Made by a program: the position numbers and the translations under genes
Shown: positions 7,065 to 14,891 of the stretch, piece by piece
Position numbering within the stretch: position 1 is the stretch's first letter
How the letters are laid out: each line of letters begins with the position of its first letter
Assembly: GCA_017465885.1 (NCBI GenBank)
Contig: JAFTVG010000022.1
Location: 62,001-126,000 of the forward strand
Direction: 5' to 3'
DNA length: 64,000 nucleotides
Origin: Clostridia bacterium
GTDB taxonomy: Bacteria; Bacillota; Clostridia; Oscillospirales; CAG-272
Notes under the pieces: model-generated
What the model saw: the letters and a program-made list of their open reading frames with translations, nothing else
What the model was told of the DNA's origin: nothing
The model's database searches: none

Positions 7065-9902
7065 GTGGAAGAAAGAAAGTTGAAACAGTTTGAAATATAT
7101 AAGATTGCTACATCCCGTTTTACTGAGAAGAAAGGTACGAAAATCAAAATCAATCCTCTTACTCTTACAAAGCGTAAAGCAGTTGAAAACGGCGAATTGG
7201 TGAAAATCCAGTCCAACCAACTTACAAATAAGATTCTTGATTATTTTGCTGAGTTTGGCATTCCAAACACAAAATTAGAAATGGCTGAACTCATTGTGAA
7301 TATCGTTGTACCGACAGAAGCTAAGAAGTCCGGTGAAAAGGAATATGCTGAGCTTGCTAAGAAAGGCTTTGACTTAAACGGCAAGCATTATGTGAGACTG
7401 TATTCCGGCTCTGGTCAAATTCGCAGAAATACCATTACTTTCATTAGAGAAGATTTATACGAGCCTATCTTCACTTCTCTGCTGTGTGGATTGACATTAG
7501 CAGATTTTGGAGATGCTTTTAATGCAGCTAAGTTTAATGCTTATTGTGGCTTGAATATGTCCGGCTGTTATCTTCTCCCGGAAGAACTCACTCCGAATGT
7601 CTGTATTGTGGATGACTTTGAAGCTATCAGACCTCACAACAAAGTAAACTGTGTGACCGAATCAACAGTTGAATACATTACCCTGCCCGAATGCGATTTT
7701 ATTCTTACTGATGAACAAACGAAATTTGATATTGCAGACGGAAAAGCCATTAGAAAAGCTGATGGAGTAGAGTTTACCATCCACAAAGGCGTACATAAGA
7801 ATATTGAAGTTATTCCTTATGATGAGATTGAGAACTCACCGGCTCTTAACTCATTTGATGGTCAAGGGTTGATGACTCCCGAATGGGCGCAGAAGATAGC
7901 AAAATTCTTAGAGTGGGACTATACTCCGTCTGAAATCATTGTTCGTGCGCCTTGGGTCAAAGGCTTGCTTGTCACTATGCCGTTAAAGGATTGGTTTGAC
8001 GAACACGGTATCACCGAAATTACAGACTCTTTCGGAAAAAAGAGACCAGTTGCAGAGCTTGATTGTATTATCAGTAAGTCACAATTTAAGATGCACAAAA
8101 TCTACAAGTCAAAGTGTACGCCTATGGGAGTAAATGCGTGGGATTATCATACTCAGGCTATGCAGGAGAATCACTTGCTATGGGGCATTAACAAGTCTAA
8201 TAACAAGGTTGATGACTACATCAAAGCACTTAACTACCAATACCTTCAGGCATTGCAGCTTAGCAATGACGATATTGGGGAACTTTGCAAGCCTACTGAG
8301 GAATTTTTAGAGAAAATCAATAGCGGTAACATCGAAGAAGTTTATATAAATCTTGTGGTGAACAACAAGGGATTTCTTGATGATACGACTGAGGATGTCA
8401 ACTATAAAAAGCTATTTCAGCAAGTGATTGAAGCTAATCCGGCTTTGATTGATGACAAGTACATCCGTGAGCTTATTTTCAAAGAATGCGATTCTAAGCT
8501 GAACGGTGCAAAGCTCGGAAAGATACTCATTAGAGGTAACTTTCAATTCTGTGTGTCTGACCCGGTAGCTCAGTTAGAATGGATTACGAAAAACCATTGT
8601 GGATTAGATATTGAGGTCAAGGGCATTGTTCCGGCGGGTCACATATATTCAAATTACTGGCTCAATGCCGATGACTTCACGGAAGAAATTACGCTGCTGA
8701 GAAGTCCACTAATCGACAGAAACGAAATTGCAAGGCGTAAACTGCTTAGCAACACTGAGAGCTATTTCCGCTATCTTCAAAGTGGCTTAGTGTTTAGCAT
8801 TCACGACTTAACCCCGTTGCAGCAAGGCGGCTGTGACTTTGACGGCGATATTATCTACTCAACAAATAATCCGATTGTCGCAAAGGGGTGTTATTCCTAT
8901 GAGGATGCAAAGCCTCTGTACTATGAATTAACTGCAACAGACCTTGTAGGTAAGATTACCCCGGCAAACATCATCAATGCTGACATTAGAGGTCTCAACA
9001 GCAAAGTGGGAACTATTTCAAACAAGGGTGGTAGCCTGTATGCTAATCTTTTCAATTATATCGAAGGTTCACCTGAGTATGAGAATATCTACAATAGCAT
9101 TATTGCGCTCGGTCAAATTGTGGGTATGGAGATTGACAGAATTAAGACGGCGGTATCTCCTACATTCCCGATGGAGTGGAACTTGATTCAGACGAAGAAA
9201 AAACAGAGTCGTGACTTTGAAGAAGTCAACACGATTTCTGAGGATGAATGGCAAGGAATTTACAGACATAATGATTTATGCCCGGATGTTAAGCCTTACT
9301 ATTTCCGCTATAACTATGACTACCTTTCAAAAGCCATTACTCAGCTTAACAAAGCATTCAATAAGGTTTGTGTGGTTACATATGGGATGAAGCTGTCAGA
9401 ATTTATTGAGGAATGCAAAAGTGGAAATGCAACAGAAGATATGATGAGATTGTATGCTCAGTATCAGAATGCTTACCCCGTCATTGATACAGATTGCATT
9501 GTGAATCATATTTGCCATCACTTTGAGAATTTTGAAGCGGCAATGCACAAACAAGCTCTTTCTGAAGGTAAAAATATGCTAACAGAGTTTGTAAGTGGTA
9601 AGCCATTGGATAAGGCTATTCTTGCAAAGACGGAAAATGTCATTGTTGAATACCTGAGATTTAAGAAATTTATGGTAAGGTCATTCAACACCAACTACAA
9701 GGAAAGTAACAAAAGCAAAAAGGAAAAAACGCACAATTCTCTTTCAATGATGAGGCTCTATTACAGAGATATGATGCTTGACTATGCCGGAGGCGATTAC
9801 CAGCTTGCATTTGATTACTTAGTCGCTGCCTGTAAATCCGATGAAAAGATTGTGTGGGAAATTCTTGATAAGGATATTATTAGAGTTATTAAAAGAGGTT
9901 GA
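7065..9902 (+). CDS. Single-subunit double-psi beta-barrel RNA polymerase (YonO / RdRP-like)
   Basis: The motifs of the RdRP/YonO polymerase family appear in the right order. Numbering is from a GTG start at 7065 (945 residues). Phe-Asp-Gly-Gln-Gly-Leu-Met-Thr (about 264) corresponds to FSDGxGxIS. Ile-Val-Arg-Ala-Pro-Trp-Val-Lys-Gly (Lys about 299) corresponds to the QIRxGGxKG barrel-1 lysine motif. Ile-Ser-Lys-Ser-Gln-Phe corresponds to the SxSQLR motif, and Leu-Leu-Arg-Ser-Pro precedes Gly-Gly-Cys-Asp-Phe-Asp-Gly-Asp (aspartates at 591-595, bases 8835-8849). Met-Glu-Ile-Asp-Arg-Ile-Lys (about 689-695) corresponds to the later VDxxK motif. YonO is a DNA-dependent RNA polymerase of phage SPbeta; eukaryotic homologues copy RNA. 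The template here is unknown. GTG 7065 has aaaggaaagg 12 bases before it; an upstream in-frame TTG at 7008 is possible. Confidence 0.85.
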   Translation: MEERKLKQFEIYKIATSRFTEKKGTKIKINPLTLTKRKAVENGELVKIQSNQLTNKILDYFAEFGIPNTKLEMAELIVNIVVPTEAKKSGEKEYAELAKKGFDLNGKHYVRLYSGSGQIRRNTITFIREDLYEPIFTSLLCGLTLADFGDAFNAAKFNAYCGLNMSGCYLLPEELTPNVCIVDDFEAIRPHNKVNCVTESTVEYITLPECDFILTDEQTKFDIADGKAIRKADGVEFTIHKGVHKNIEVIPYDEIENSPALNSFDGQGLMTPEWAQKIAKFLEWDYTPSEIIVRAPWVKGLLVTMPLKDWFDEHGITEITDSFGKKRPVAELDCIISKSQFKMHKIYKSKCTPMGVNAWDYHTQAMQENHLLWGINKSNNKVDDYIKALNYQYLQALQLSNDDIGELCKPTEEFLEKINSGNIEEVYINLVVNNKGFLDDTTEDVNYKKLFQQVIEANPALIDDKYIRELIFKECDSKLNGAKLGKILIRGNFQFCVSDPVAQLEWITKNHCGLDIEVKGIVPAGHIYSNYWLNADDFTEEITLLRSPLIDRNEIARRKLLSNTESYFRYLQSGLVFSIHDLTPLQQGGCDFDGDIIYSTNNPIVAKGCYSYEDAKPLYYELTATDLVGKITPANIINADIRGLNSKVGTISNKGGSLYANLFNYIEGSPEYENIYNSIIALGQIVGMEIDRIKTAVSPTFPMEWNLIQTKKKQSRDFEEVNTISEDEWQGIYRHNDLCPDVKPYYFRYNYDYLSKAITQLNKAFNKVCVVTYGMKLSEFIEECKSGNATEDMMRLYAQYQNAYPVIDTDCIVNHICHHFENFEAAMHKQALSEGKNMLTEFVSGKPLDKAILAKTENVIVEYLRFKKFMVRSFNTNYKESNKSKKEKTHNSLSMMRLYYRDMMLDYAGGDYQLAFDYLVAACKSDEKIVWEILDKDIIRVIKRG

Positions 9903-9905
9903 TAT

Positions 9906-10754
9906 ATGATTGTATTCGATAAAGAGAAATACTTAAAAGATATAAAAGAAAATGGCATTGGTGCAACAGACCAATGCGCCAAACAAAAAATGCGATATGT
10001 GATTGAAGATTTTATTCTCAATTCATCTTATCGTAAGAATAAGATTGTTGAAAAGGTAAAGGAAATTGCGAGAGAATACTTTACTGGTCTGCCGGATGAG
10101 ATTGTAAACTCGGAGATTGAAACAATGTATGATGAATCTAAGGCTGTGGTTTGTGACGATGAAGCTCGAAGCGAACATAACACAAAAACCATTCATCTGT
10201 ATGTTAGTGAGATGGAAACCATAACGAAGATTAAGGATGAAAAACTAATGAAACTGGCTTATGCTACACTTATTATTCATAAGCATTGCAGCCAATTCTC
10301 TGCGAATGGTGTGGAAAAATATCATCAATCAGTTAGAAGCTGCGATGCAGATATTTACCGTGTAGCTGAGCTTAACGACGTTTCCGGTACAAAGAAAAAT
10401 AAAATGTGGAAACAGTTGACGGATATGGGATTGGTGAAATTCTATGTAAAAACTAATACAGCGTTTAAGTTTAATCCAGAGTGGATAGCAATGGTATTGT
10501 TTACCGTCCCTTTCAATGTGGATTTGAAAGAGGATAAGACGGGTGAAGAAATCTATATGGACGTTACCAATTATGATGACCTTATGATTTATTTGAAGCA
10601 TTTTAAGGGTCAGCGAAATCTTATTCGTTGTACCGATTGCGGAACTCCGATTGAAAGAACCGGCAACTCAAAATGTTTGTGTATTAAGTGTGCTGCTGAG
10701 CGCAAAAGACAGAGTGACAGAGCAAGATATAGCCGTAAATTGGCTTTTGCATAA
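9906..10754 (+). CDS. Phage protein with C-terminal zinc ribbon, likely nucleic-acid binding
   Basis: The 282-residue product starts three bases after the polymerase stop, so it is in the same operon. Its middle (about 105-205) is helical and looks like a winged-helix-type region. Near the C-terminus a zinc ribbon is clear: Cys-Thr-Asp-Cys-Gly ... Cys-Leu-Cys-Ile-Lys-Cys (about 243-262), followed by a very basic tail with many Arg and Lys residues. It may be a specificity or accessory factor for the polymerase or part of replication. No enzyme family was recognised. Confidence 0.6.
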   Translation: MIVFDKEKYLKDIKENGIGATDQCAKQKMRYVIEDFILNSSYRKNKIVEKVKEIAREYFTGLPDEIVNSEIETMYDESKAVVCDDEARSEHNTKTIHLYVSEMETITKIKDEKLMKLAYATLIIHKHCSQFSANGVEKYHQSVRSCDADIYRVAELNDVSGTKKNKMWKQLTDMGLVKFYVKTNTAFKFNPEWIAMVLFTVPFNVDLKEDKTGEEIYMDVTNYDDLMIYLKHFKGQRNLIRCTDCGTPIERTGNSKCLCIKCAAERKRQSDRARYSRKLAFA

Positions 10755-10838
10755 ATGAAAAAATCCGAAATCTCAACCCTATGTAAACCCCCAATAATAG
10801 GGAGTGTTTTTCTGGGTTTGTCAAAATATATATAGTGG

Positions 10839-10874
10839 AATAGGTAGTAGTTCTCAGATTACTACCTATTTTTA
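10839..10874 (+). terminator. Intrinsic terminator after the polymerase operon
   Basis: AATAGGTAGTA (10839-10849) pairs perfectly with TACTACCTATT (10860-10870), followed by T-rich sequence. It closes the 4302-10754 gene group. A weaker hairpin, CCCTAT/ATAGGG, lies just upstream around 10778-10803. Confidence 0.85.
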
Positions 10875-10909
10875 TTTTACGAAATTATAATTGACAAGGA
10901 GGCTTTCAA

Positions 10910-11092
10910 ATGTCTGATATTTTACTTCAAGATGAAGTAGAGAGATTTGTCAAAGAACACAATATTCTGAAAAAGGATTTTGCGGCAAAAATCGGCGTTT
11001 CTCCGGTCAAATTTTCGCACTGGCTAAAAGGGCGTGTGGCGTTTAACCGCATTACTCTTGAAAAGATTATTGCAATTCTTGACAGTCAGTAA
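10910..11092 (+). CDS. Mini helix-turn-helix protein
   Basis: This 60-residue protein is a single HTH domain: Lys-Lys-Asp-Phe-Ala-Ala-Lys-Ile-Gly (first helix and turn), Ser-Pro-Val-Lys-Phe-Ser-His-Trp-Leu-Lys-Gly (recognition helix), then Thr-Leu-Glu-Lys-Ile-Ile-Ala-Ile-Leu. Its Phe-Ser-His-Trp-Leu-Lys-Gly is identical to the motif at the end of the HNH endonuclease, and the general pattern matches the gene at 4302. A strong aaggagg site precedes it. It sits between the early module and the structural genes, where a late-gene regulator would be expected (inference). Confidence 0.65.
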   Translation: MSDILLQDEVERFVKEHNILKKDFAAKIGVSPVKFSHWLKGRVAFNRITLEKIIAILDSQ

Positions 11093-11385
11093 CTTTCTTA
11101 TTTTTGGTAGTAACGCCTTCAGCAAGCGTTATTATATATCCTTTTGGGTATGTCCAAGTTGTAACAAGGAGGATGTATTCAAAGTTTCATATAGTTTCTA
11201 CAAATTGTGGATAGGCTTACTATAGCCTTAATTGATAAACTGATAGGTCAATTTAAAAATAGTAACTTCCTTTTTAAAGGTCTGGCATAGCCTTTAAGTA
11301 TGCCATCTTCAACTAAAAATAGTGGGTGCGTAAAGCGAACAATTACGGGCGTGTGTAGCAAACACAGAAAGTAGGTATTTTATTT
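11093..11385 (+). other. Intergenic leader with pseudoknot-like and paired elements before the capsid genes
   Basis: No gene is seen in these 293 bases. AACGC/GCGTT forms a hairpin near 11118-11137. TTAAAGG (11274-11280) pairs with CCTTTAA (11291-11297), and its loop GGCAT (11284-11288) pairs with ATGCC (11300-11304), giving either a compact pseudoknot or two competing hairpins. Two small hairpins follow: CGTAA (11329-11333) with TTACG (11343-11347), and TGTGT (11352-11356) with ACACA (11362-11366). A regulatory leader for the scaffold-capsid mRNA is the simplest reading. No convincing sigma-A promoter was found. Confidence 0.4.
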
Positions 11386-11952
11386 ATGGATGATAAAATT
11401 GATACCGTGGTAGAAGGCACTGTTGAAACTGATACTTCTGGGGCAACAGACACAACTGATAATTCTGGGGTGGAAACCGAAGAAACCACATTAACGATGA
11501 CTCAGGATGAATTAGACAAGATGATTCAGAGTGAGAATGACAAACTTAGAAAACAGTATTCTAAGCAAATTAAAGAACTCGAAGCAAAGGTAAAGGAGCT
11601 TACTCCGGTGCAGAAGTCGGAGGCAGAACTTGACTACGAAAAGAGACTTGCAGCACTTGAAGCCAGAGAAAAGGCAGTTGCCCTCGATGATTCCTTAAAG
11701 GCGAATGGCATTTCTAAAGAAATGGCAAAGTACCTGAGGGATGATGTTGACGTTCCTGCTCTTGCTGAGACTTTCAAGAAGATTGTCGGTACTGCTGTTG
11801 ATGAGCGTTTGACTGAGGATGGCTTTGTTCCTACTGGTCACAAGTCTGGAAATCCTTTAACTAAGGATGATTTTAAGAAGATGAATATGAGCGAAAAAGA
11901 ACGCTTATATCAAGAAAATCCAGACCTCTATAAGTCTTTGAGTAGAGGCTAA
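11386..11952 (+). CDS. Phage capsid scaffolding protein (DUF4355-like)
   Basis: The 188-residue product is highly acidic at the N-terminus with a low-complexity Thr/Glu/Asp stretch, followed by a long coiled-coil (about 38-105, many Lys-Glu pairs), a helical domain and a short C-terminal segment with the pattern Lys-Asp-Asp-Phe-Lys-Lys-Met ... Glu-Arg-Leu-Tyr-Gln-Glu-Asn-Pro. This is typical of Gram-positive phage scaffolds that bind the capsid protein through the C-terminus and leave before packaging. Its position just upstream of the major capsid gene agrees. Confidence 0.85.
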   Translation: MDDKIDTVVEGTVETDTSGATDTTDNSGVETEETTLTMTQDELDKMIQSENDKLRKQYSKQIKELEAKVKELTPVQKSEAELDYEKRLAALEAREKAVALDDSLKANGISKEMAKYLRDDVDVPALAETFKKIVGTAVDERLTEDGFVPTGHKSGNPLTKDDFKKMNMSEKERLYQENPDLYKSLSRG

Positions 11953-11975
11953 ACAACTGAATATATTATTGTTTT

Positions 11976-12000
11976 GCACGGCTTAGTCCGTGCTTTTTTT
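11976..12000 (+). terminator. Terminator or attenuator between scaffold and capsid genes
   Basis: GCACGG (11976-11981) and CCGTGC (11988-11993) form a 6-base-pair stem with a 6-base loop, followed by at least seven T. Because the capsid gene starts only 35 bases later in the same direction, it more likely tunes the ratio of messages or shields 3' ends than ends the operon. Confidence 0.65.
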
Positions 12001-12034
12001 ATTTATCAAATAAAATTGAAAAGGAGGCTTTATT

Positions 12035-12868
12035 ATGCCTAATACTATTATTGTTCCAGAAGTATTTGCAGATGCCGTTAATGCCGAAATGGGCGTAAAG
12101 CTCCGTGCTGGTAACATTGCAACTGACTATACCGATTTACTGGAAGATATTACTACTTATGGCAACAAGGTTCACTTCCCCGTGATTGACCGTATCAATG
12201 ATGCTGCGGTGATTGAAAAGGGTGTTGCCATCGTTCCTAATGAAGTGAATATGACAGATGCCGAGGCTGAAATCAAGCAGGTGGGTGCTTCTGTTAGAAT
12301 CTATGATAAGGATTCTATTCAGGTTAAGGGTCATCTGAAGGATTCTATGGCTAAGCAGCTTGGTGAATCTTTGGCTAAGGCTGTGGATGCTGACCTTGTT
12401 GGTGCAATCCGTTCTGAGGCTGTTTATAAGGATGATACTCTTACTGACTTGACACAGGCTGACATTGAAACTGCTTTTGACGTGTTCGGTGATGACATCG
12501 ACAATGATACTTTTGCCGGTATTCTCATCAACTCTCGTCTGCGTAAGAAGTTTATGGCTATGGATGCTTTCACCGATGGCACTAAGACTAATGCTGTTTA
12601 CGGCAATGGTGTTGTAATGCACGGTTGCATCGGCTTGTGGAACGGCACTATCCCCGTGTATGTTTCCAATAATGGTACTTATAATGACGGCAAGGCTCTT
12701 TTGGCTATCGCTAAGAAGGATGCCCTTGGTATTGTTTGGCAGCGTGTTCCCTCTGTTGAGGAAGAAAGAGAAGCTAAGTTGCGTGCTACTGACATTGTAG
12801 CAGATGAACTTTATGCAACTAAGCTCGTTCATACTGATGGTGTATCAGTTCTCGAAATCACTATCTAA
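12035..12868 (+). CDS. Major capsid protein (HK97 fold, N4-gp56-like)
   Basis: This 277-residue protein matches the pattern of N4-gp56-type capsid proteins. The N-terminus ends in Thr-Asp-Leu-Leu-Glu-Asp, then a Gly-Asn-Lys-Val-His-Phe-Pro segment, a Lys-Gly-Val-Ala-Ile motif, a Val-Gly-Ala-Ser-Val-Arg-Ile-Tyr-Asp segment, the spine helix (Ala-Lys-Gln-Leu-Gly-Glu-Ser-Leu-Ala-Lys-Ala-Val-Asp-Ala-Asp) and a beta-rich C-terminus. The aaggagg ribosome binding site is strong and codon use is skewed toward GCT and TCT, as for highly made proteins. It follows the scaffold gene. Confidence 0.88.
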   Translation: MPNTIIVPEVFADAVNAEMGVKLRAGNIATDYTDLLEDITTYGNKVHFPVIDRINDAAVIEKGVAIVPNEVNMTDAEAEIKQVGASVRIYDKDSIQVKGHLKDSMAKQLGESLAKAVDADLVGAIRSEAVYKDDTLTDLTQADIETAFDVFGDDIDNDTFAGILINSRLRKKFMAMDAFTDGTKTNAVYGNGVVMHGCIGLWNGTIPVYVSNNGTYNDGKALLAIAKKDALGIVWQRVPSVEEEREAKLRATDIVADELYATKLVHTDGVSVLEITI

Positions 12869-12896
12869 TTTTTAAATTTAATATTTTGTGATGATA

Positions 12897-12925
12897 CTAC
12901 CTCGTTACTACACCTAACGGGGTAG
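12897..12925 (+). terminator. Intercistronic hairpin after the capsid gene
   Basis: CTACCTCGTTA (12897-12907) pairs with TAACGGGGTAG (12915-12925) around a 7-base loop, with one G-T pair. The following tract (attgtatttc) is only weakly T-rich, so this is a partial terminator or an mRNA-stabilising hairpin between the capsid and tail-tube messages. Confidence 0.55.
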
Positions 12926-12973
12926 ATTGTATTTCTATATAAAAATTTTAAATGAAAGAGTAGGTGTAAACAA

Positions 12974-13726
12974 ATGCCTGATGTTAATAAAGCTAATAGA
13001 CAGGTATGCGATGTTCTTATTAACGACCTCAAGACTATGAAGCCGTTTCTGAGTTTCGATACCGCTAATACTACAACTGCTGGTCTTTCCAGCGACAGCG
13101 TGTACGCTATGGCAAAGGGTTCTCGTAGAATCGCTTTCACTAACCCCTTGGAGGGCGAAATGAAGATTAGCGCACAGGTGTACCCCTTTAAGTTCTTCGC
13201 TCTGCTTTCCGATGGTGTTATTGATAGCACTGCCGTTTATGCAGACAGTCAGACTATCACTGCCGGTACTGCCGGTGAACTTGCTTTGACAGTTCCTACT
13301 AATGGCACTATCACTGCCGGTACTGTGTTCGCTTATCCTGCTGATTCTTTCGGTGATGAGGCAGCTTTGATTGTTGGTACATATGCTGATAATAAGTTCA
13401 CTGCTACTAATGCCGGTGATATTGTTGCTGGCTCTAAGTACACTGTTGGTTATGTGATTAACCGTACTGGTGTTAAGAAGATTGCCTTCAATAATAGTAG
13501 AGTTCCTAAGGACTACTACATTACTATGACTACGGTTGATAAGGACGAAGATGGTCTTTTGACTCCGTTCAAGATTATTGCTTACAAGGCTACTATCAAT
13601 CGTAACTTTGAGCTTTCCTTCAGCTCTGAGGGAGACCCCGCAGAGGTCGAATTATCTTTCGCATTGATGGAAGATAAGGACGGTAACGTTCTTGATATGG
13701 TAGAGCTTACGGACGAAGCAATCTAA
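12974..13726 (+). CDS. Probable phage major tail (tube) protein
   Basis: This 250-residue, almost wholly beta-stranded protein has Gly/Thr/Ala-rich turns in the middle (about 90-150), suggesting an inserted Ig-like module. Its C-terminus (Thr-Ile-Asn-Arg-Asn-Phe-Glu-Leu-Ser-Phe ... Val-Glu-Leu-Ser-Phe-Ala-Leu-Met) is typical of tail-tube proteins that stack in hexameric rings. Position downstream of the capsid, a similar ribosome binding context and high-expression codon use support a major virion protein. A capsid decoration protein is the main alternative. Confidence 0.65.
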   Translation: MPDVNKANRQVCDVLINDLKTMKPFLSFDTANTTTAGLSSDSVYAMAKGSRRIAFTNPLEGEMKISAQVYPFKFFALLSDGVIDSTAVYADSQTITAGTAGELALTVPTNGTITAGTVFAYPADSFGDEAALIVGTYADNKFTATNAGDIVAGSKYTVGYVINRTGVKKIAFNNSRVPKDYYITMTTVDKDEDGLLTPFKIIAYKATINRNFELSFSSEGDPAEVELSFALMEDKDGNVLDMVELTDEAI

Positions 13727-13824
13727 TTTTTCCGTTTAACTGTTTAACATATATATTTTTATTCGATTTCTTTCTGAATCTTTTTATTGTTCTCCTTATA
13801 CTATATAAAGATAATTTGGAATGT

Positions 13825-13857
13825 GGGACAGGCTTTGCGCCTGTCTCATATTCTTTT
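13825..13857 (+). terminator. Terminator after the tail-tube gene
   Basis: GGGACAGGC (13825-13833) pairs with GCCTGTCTC (13839-13847) around the 5-base loop tttgc, followed by atattctttt. The T-run is interrupted, so termination may be partial. Confidence 0.6.
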
Positions 13858-13914
13858 GGAACGGTTCAATTTTTTTACGAAATTCAGAGAGAGTTTGAAA
13901 ATCAAGGAGGAATT

Positions 13915-14217
13915 ATGCTCAACAGACAGCAGATTAAAGAATACAGACAGCTAAGAGGTTTGACTACAAGAGATGTAGCTGCCTATTGCGAAATCTCGCA
14001 GCCTTTAATCGTTCAGGTGGAGAACGGAACAAAGGATGTTACAAAATATAATCACGATGAAATTCTGAAAGGAATTAACGCTGCATTTGCGGCAAAAAAG
14101 ATGGGTACTTATGTGAAGCCATCTAATGTGAATTTGCCGAAAACGGCAACAGAGACCGGAGAAACCACAAAGCCGGTCAAGAAAACAACTAAGAGGAAAA
14201 CTAAGGAGAATGAATAA
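13915..14217 (+). CDS. XRE-family HTH protein with basic tail
   Basis: The product has 100 residues. The start at 13915 is chosen for the aaggagg site (13904-13910) and because upstream codons run through a terminator hairpin. Residues 5-52 form a Cro/C1 HTH (Tyr-Arg-Gln-Leu-Arg-Gly-Leu-Thr-Thr-Arg-Asp-Val-Ala, then Ser-Gln-Pro-Leu-Ile-Val-Gln-Val-Glu-Asn-Gly). The last 40 residues are Thr- and Lys-rich and unstructured. Its place inside the structural module is unusual for a repressor. Its stop touches the next start (TAAATG). Confidence 0.7.
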   Translation: MLNRQQIKEYRQLRGLTTRDVAAYCEISQPLIVQVENGTKDVTKYNHDEILKGINAAFAAKKMGTYVKPSNVNLPKTATETGETTKPVKKTTKRKTKENE

Positions 14218-14688
14218 ATGAAAGAAAGATTGTTAATCGCAACAGAAGATTTTGAGGTTTTTAATCCTCGTTATGATTTGGAAAACCCAACTAAGATTAA
14301 AAAGGGTCAATTTATTATTACAGATGGTGGAATGCCTGAGAGTTTTTTGTTGAGGGCGAAGGTTGTTGAGCCACTTTCTACGGATGAGAACTTTTATAGT
14401 GTTCTTAAACAATGCACACTTATTACAGGTAAACCGGCTCTGCAATGTATGGATTTTAGACGGTTTGCGAACAGTAAGTTTATTAAGGATAGATTTTTAG
14501 AAAAGAATATTAAATTCCCGGTGTTTTATTGGTTTGCGGATTATGAGTATAAGGAAGTTGAAACTCGTGATATTTTTGGTAGAAGAATCACATTGCCAGT
14601 AGCCATCACTGAAAAGAATAAGGGTTTTATCAATGACGATAATCGCTTAATGCAGTACCTTTATAATATGATTATTGGAGATGAATAA
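14218..14688 (+). CDS. Phage protein of unknown function in the structural module
   Basis: The product has 156 residues. It starts immediately after the stop of the XRE gene and is therefore translationally coupled to it. The N-terminal half looks beta-rich (Ile-Lys-Lys-Gly-Gln-Phe-Ile-Ile-Thr-Asp-Gly-Gly, Leu-Leu-Arg-Ala-Lys-Val-Val-Glu). The C-terminal half is aromatic-rich (Phe-Pro-Val-Phe-Tyr-Trp-Phe-Ala-Asp-Tyr-Glu-Tyr). It has no membrane segment and no recognised domain. Its position suggests a head-tail or tail assembly accessory protein, but this is unproven. Confidence 0.5.
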   Translation: MKERLLIATEDFEVFNPRYDLENPTKIKKGQFIITDGGMPESFLLRAKVVEPLSTDENFYSVLKQCTLITGKPALQCMDFRRFANSKFIKDRFLEKNIKFPVFYWFADYEYKEVETRDIFGRRITLPVAITEKNKGFINDDNRLMQYLYNMIIGDE

Positions 14689-14690
14689 AA

Positions 14691-14867
14691 GTGAAAATCC
14701 CAACTGATTTAGAACACCTGAAAAGTGTAGCTAAGCGGAATATAGACTTTTACAAATTCTACCCAGATGAGTTTGAAGAAACAATGGTAATGAAAGGCTA
14801 TAAGCAGTCTGAGATTGACTTTATGAAAAAGCACATTGAGAAATTAGGCGGCAAGCCTACTAACTAA
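14691..14867 (+). CDS. Small protein directly upstream of the radical SAM pair
   Basis: This 58-residue ORF begins with GTG at 14691, two bases after the previous stop, with ggag at 14677-14680 as a plausible ribosome binding site. It is charged and helical: a Leu-Glu-His-Leu-Lys-Ser start, a Tyr/Phe cluster (Asp-Phe-Tyr-Lys-Phe-Tyr-Pro-Asp-Glu-Phe) and a tail with two glycines (Leu-Gly-Gly-Lys-Pro-Thr-Asn). It fills the gap in the operon precisely, which argues that it is real. It could be a partner or substrate of the radical SAM enzymes, or just a small virion gene. Confidence 0.5.
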   Translation: MKIPTDLEHLKSVAKRNIDFYKFYPDEFEETMVMKGYKQSEIDFMKKHIEKLGGKPTN

Positions 14868-14891
14868 GGAAATTTAAGGAGCAACAATGAA

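Noticed and set aside
11274..11304. preQ1 or SAM-II type riboswitch
   Set aside because: The interlocking stems fit an H-type pseudoknot in general, but the conserved loop bases of those riboswitches were not recognised and the downstream gene is a capsid scaffold.
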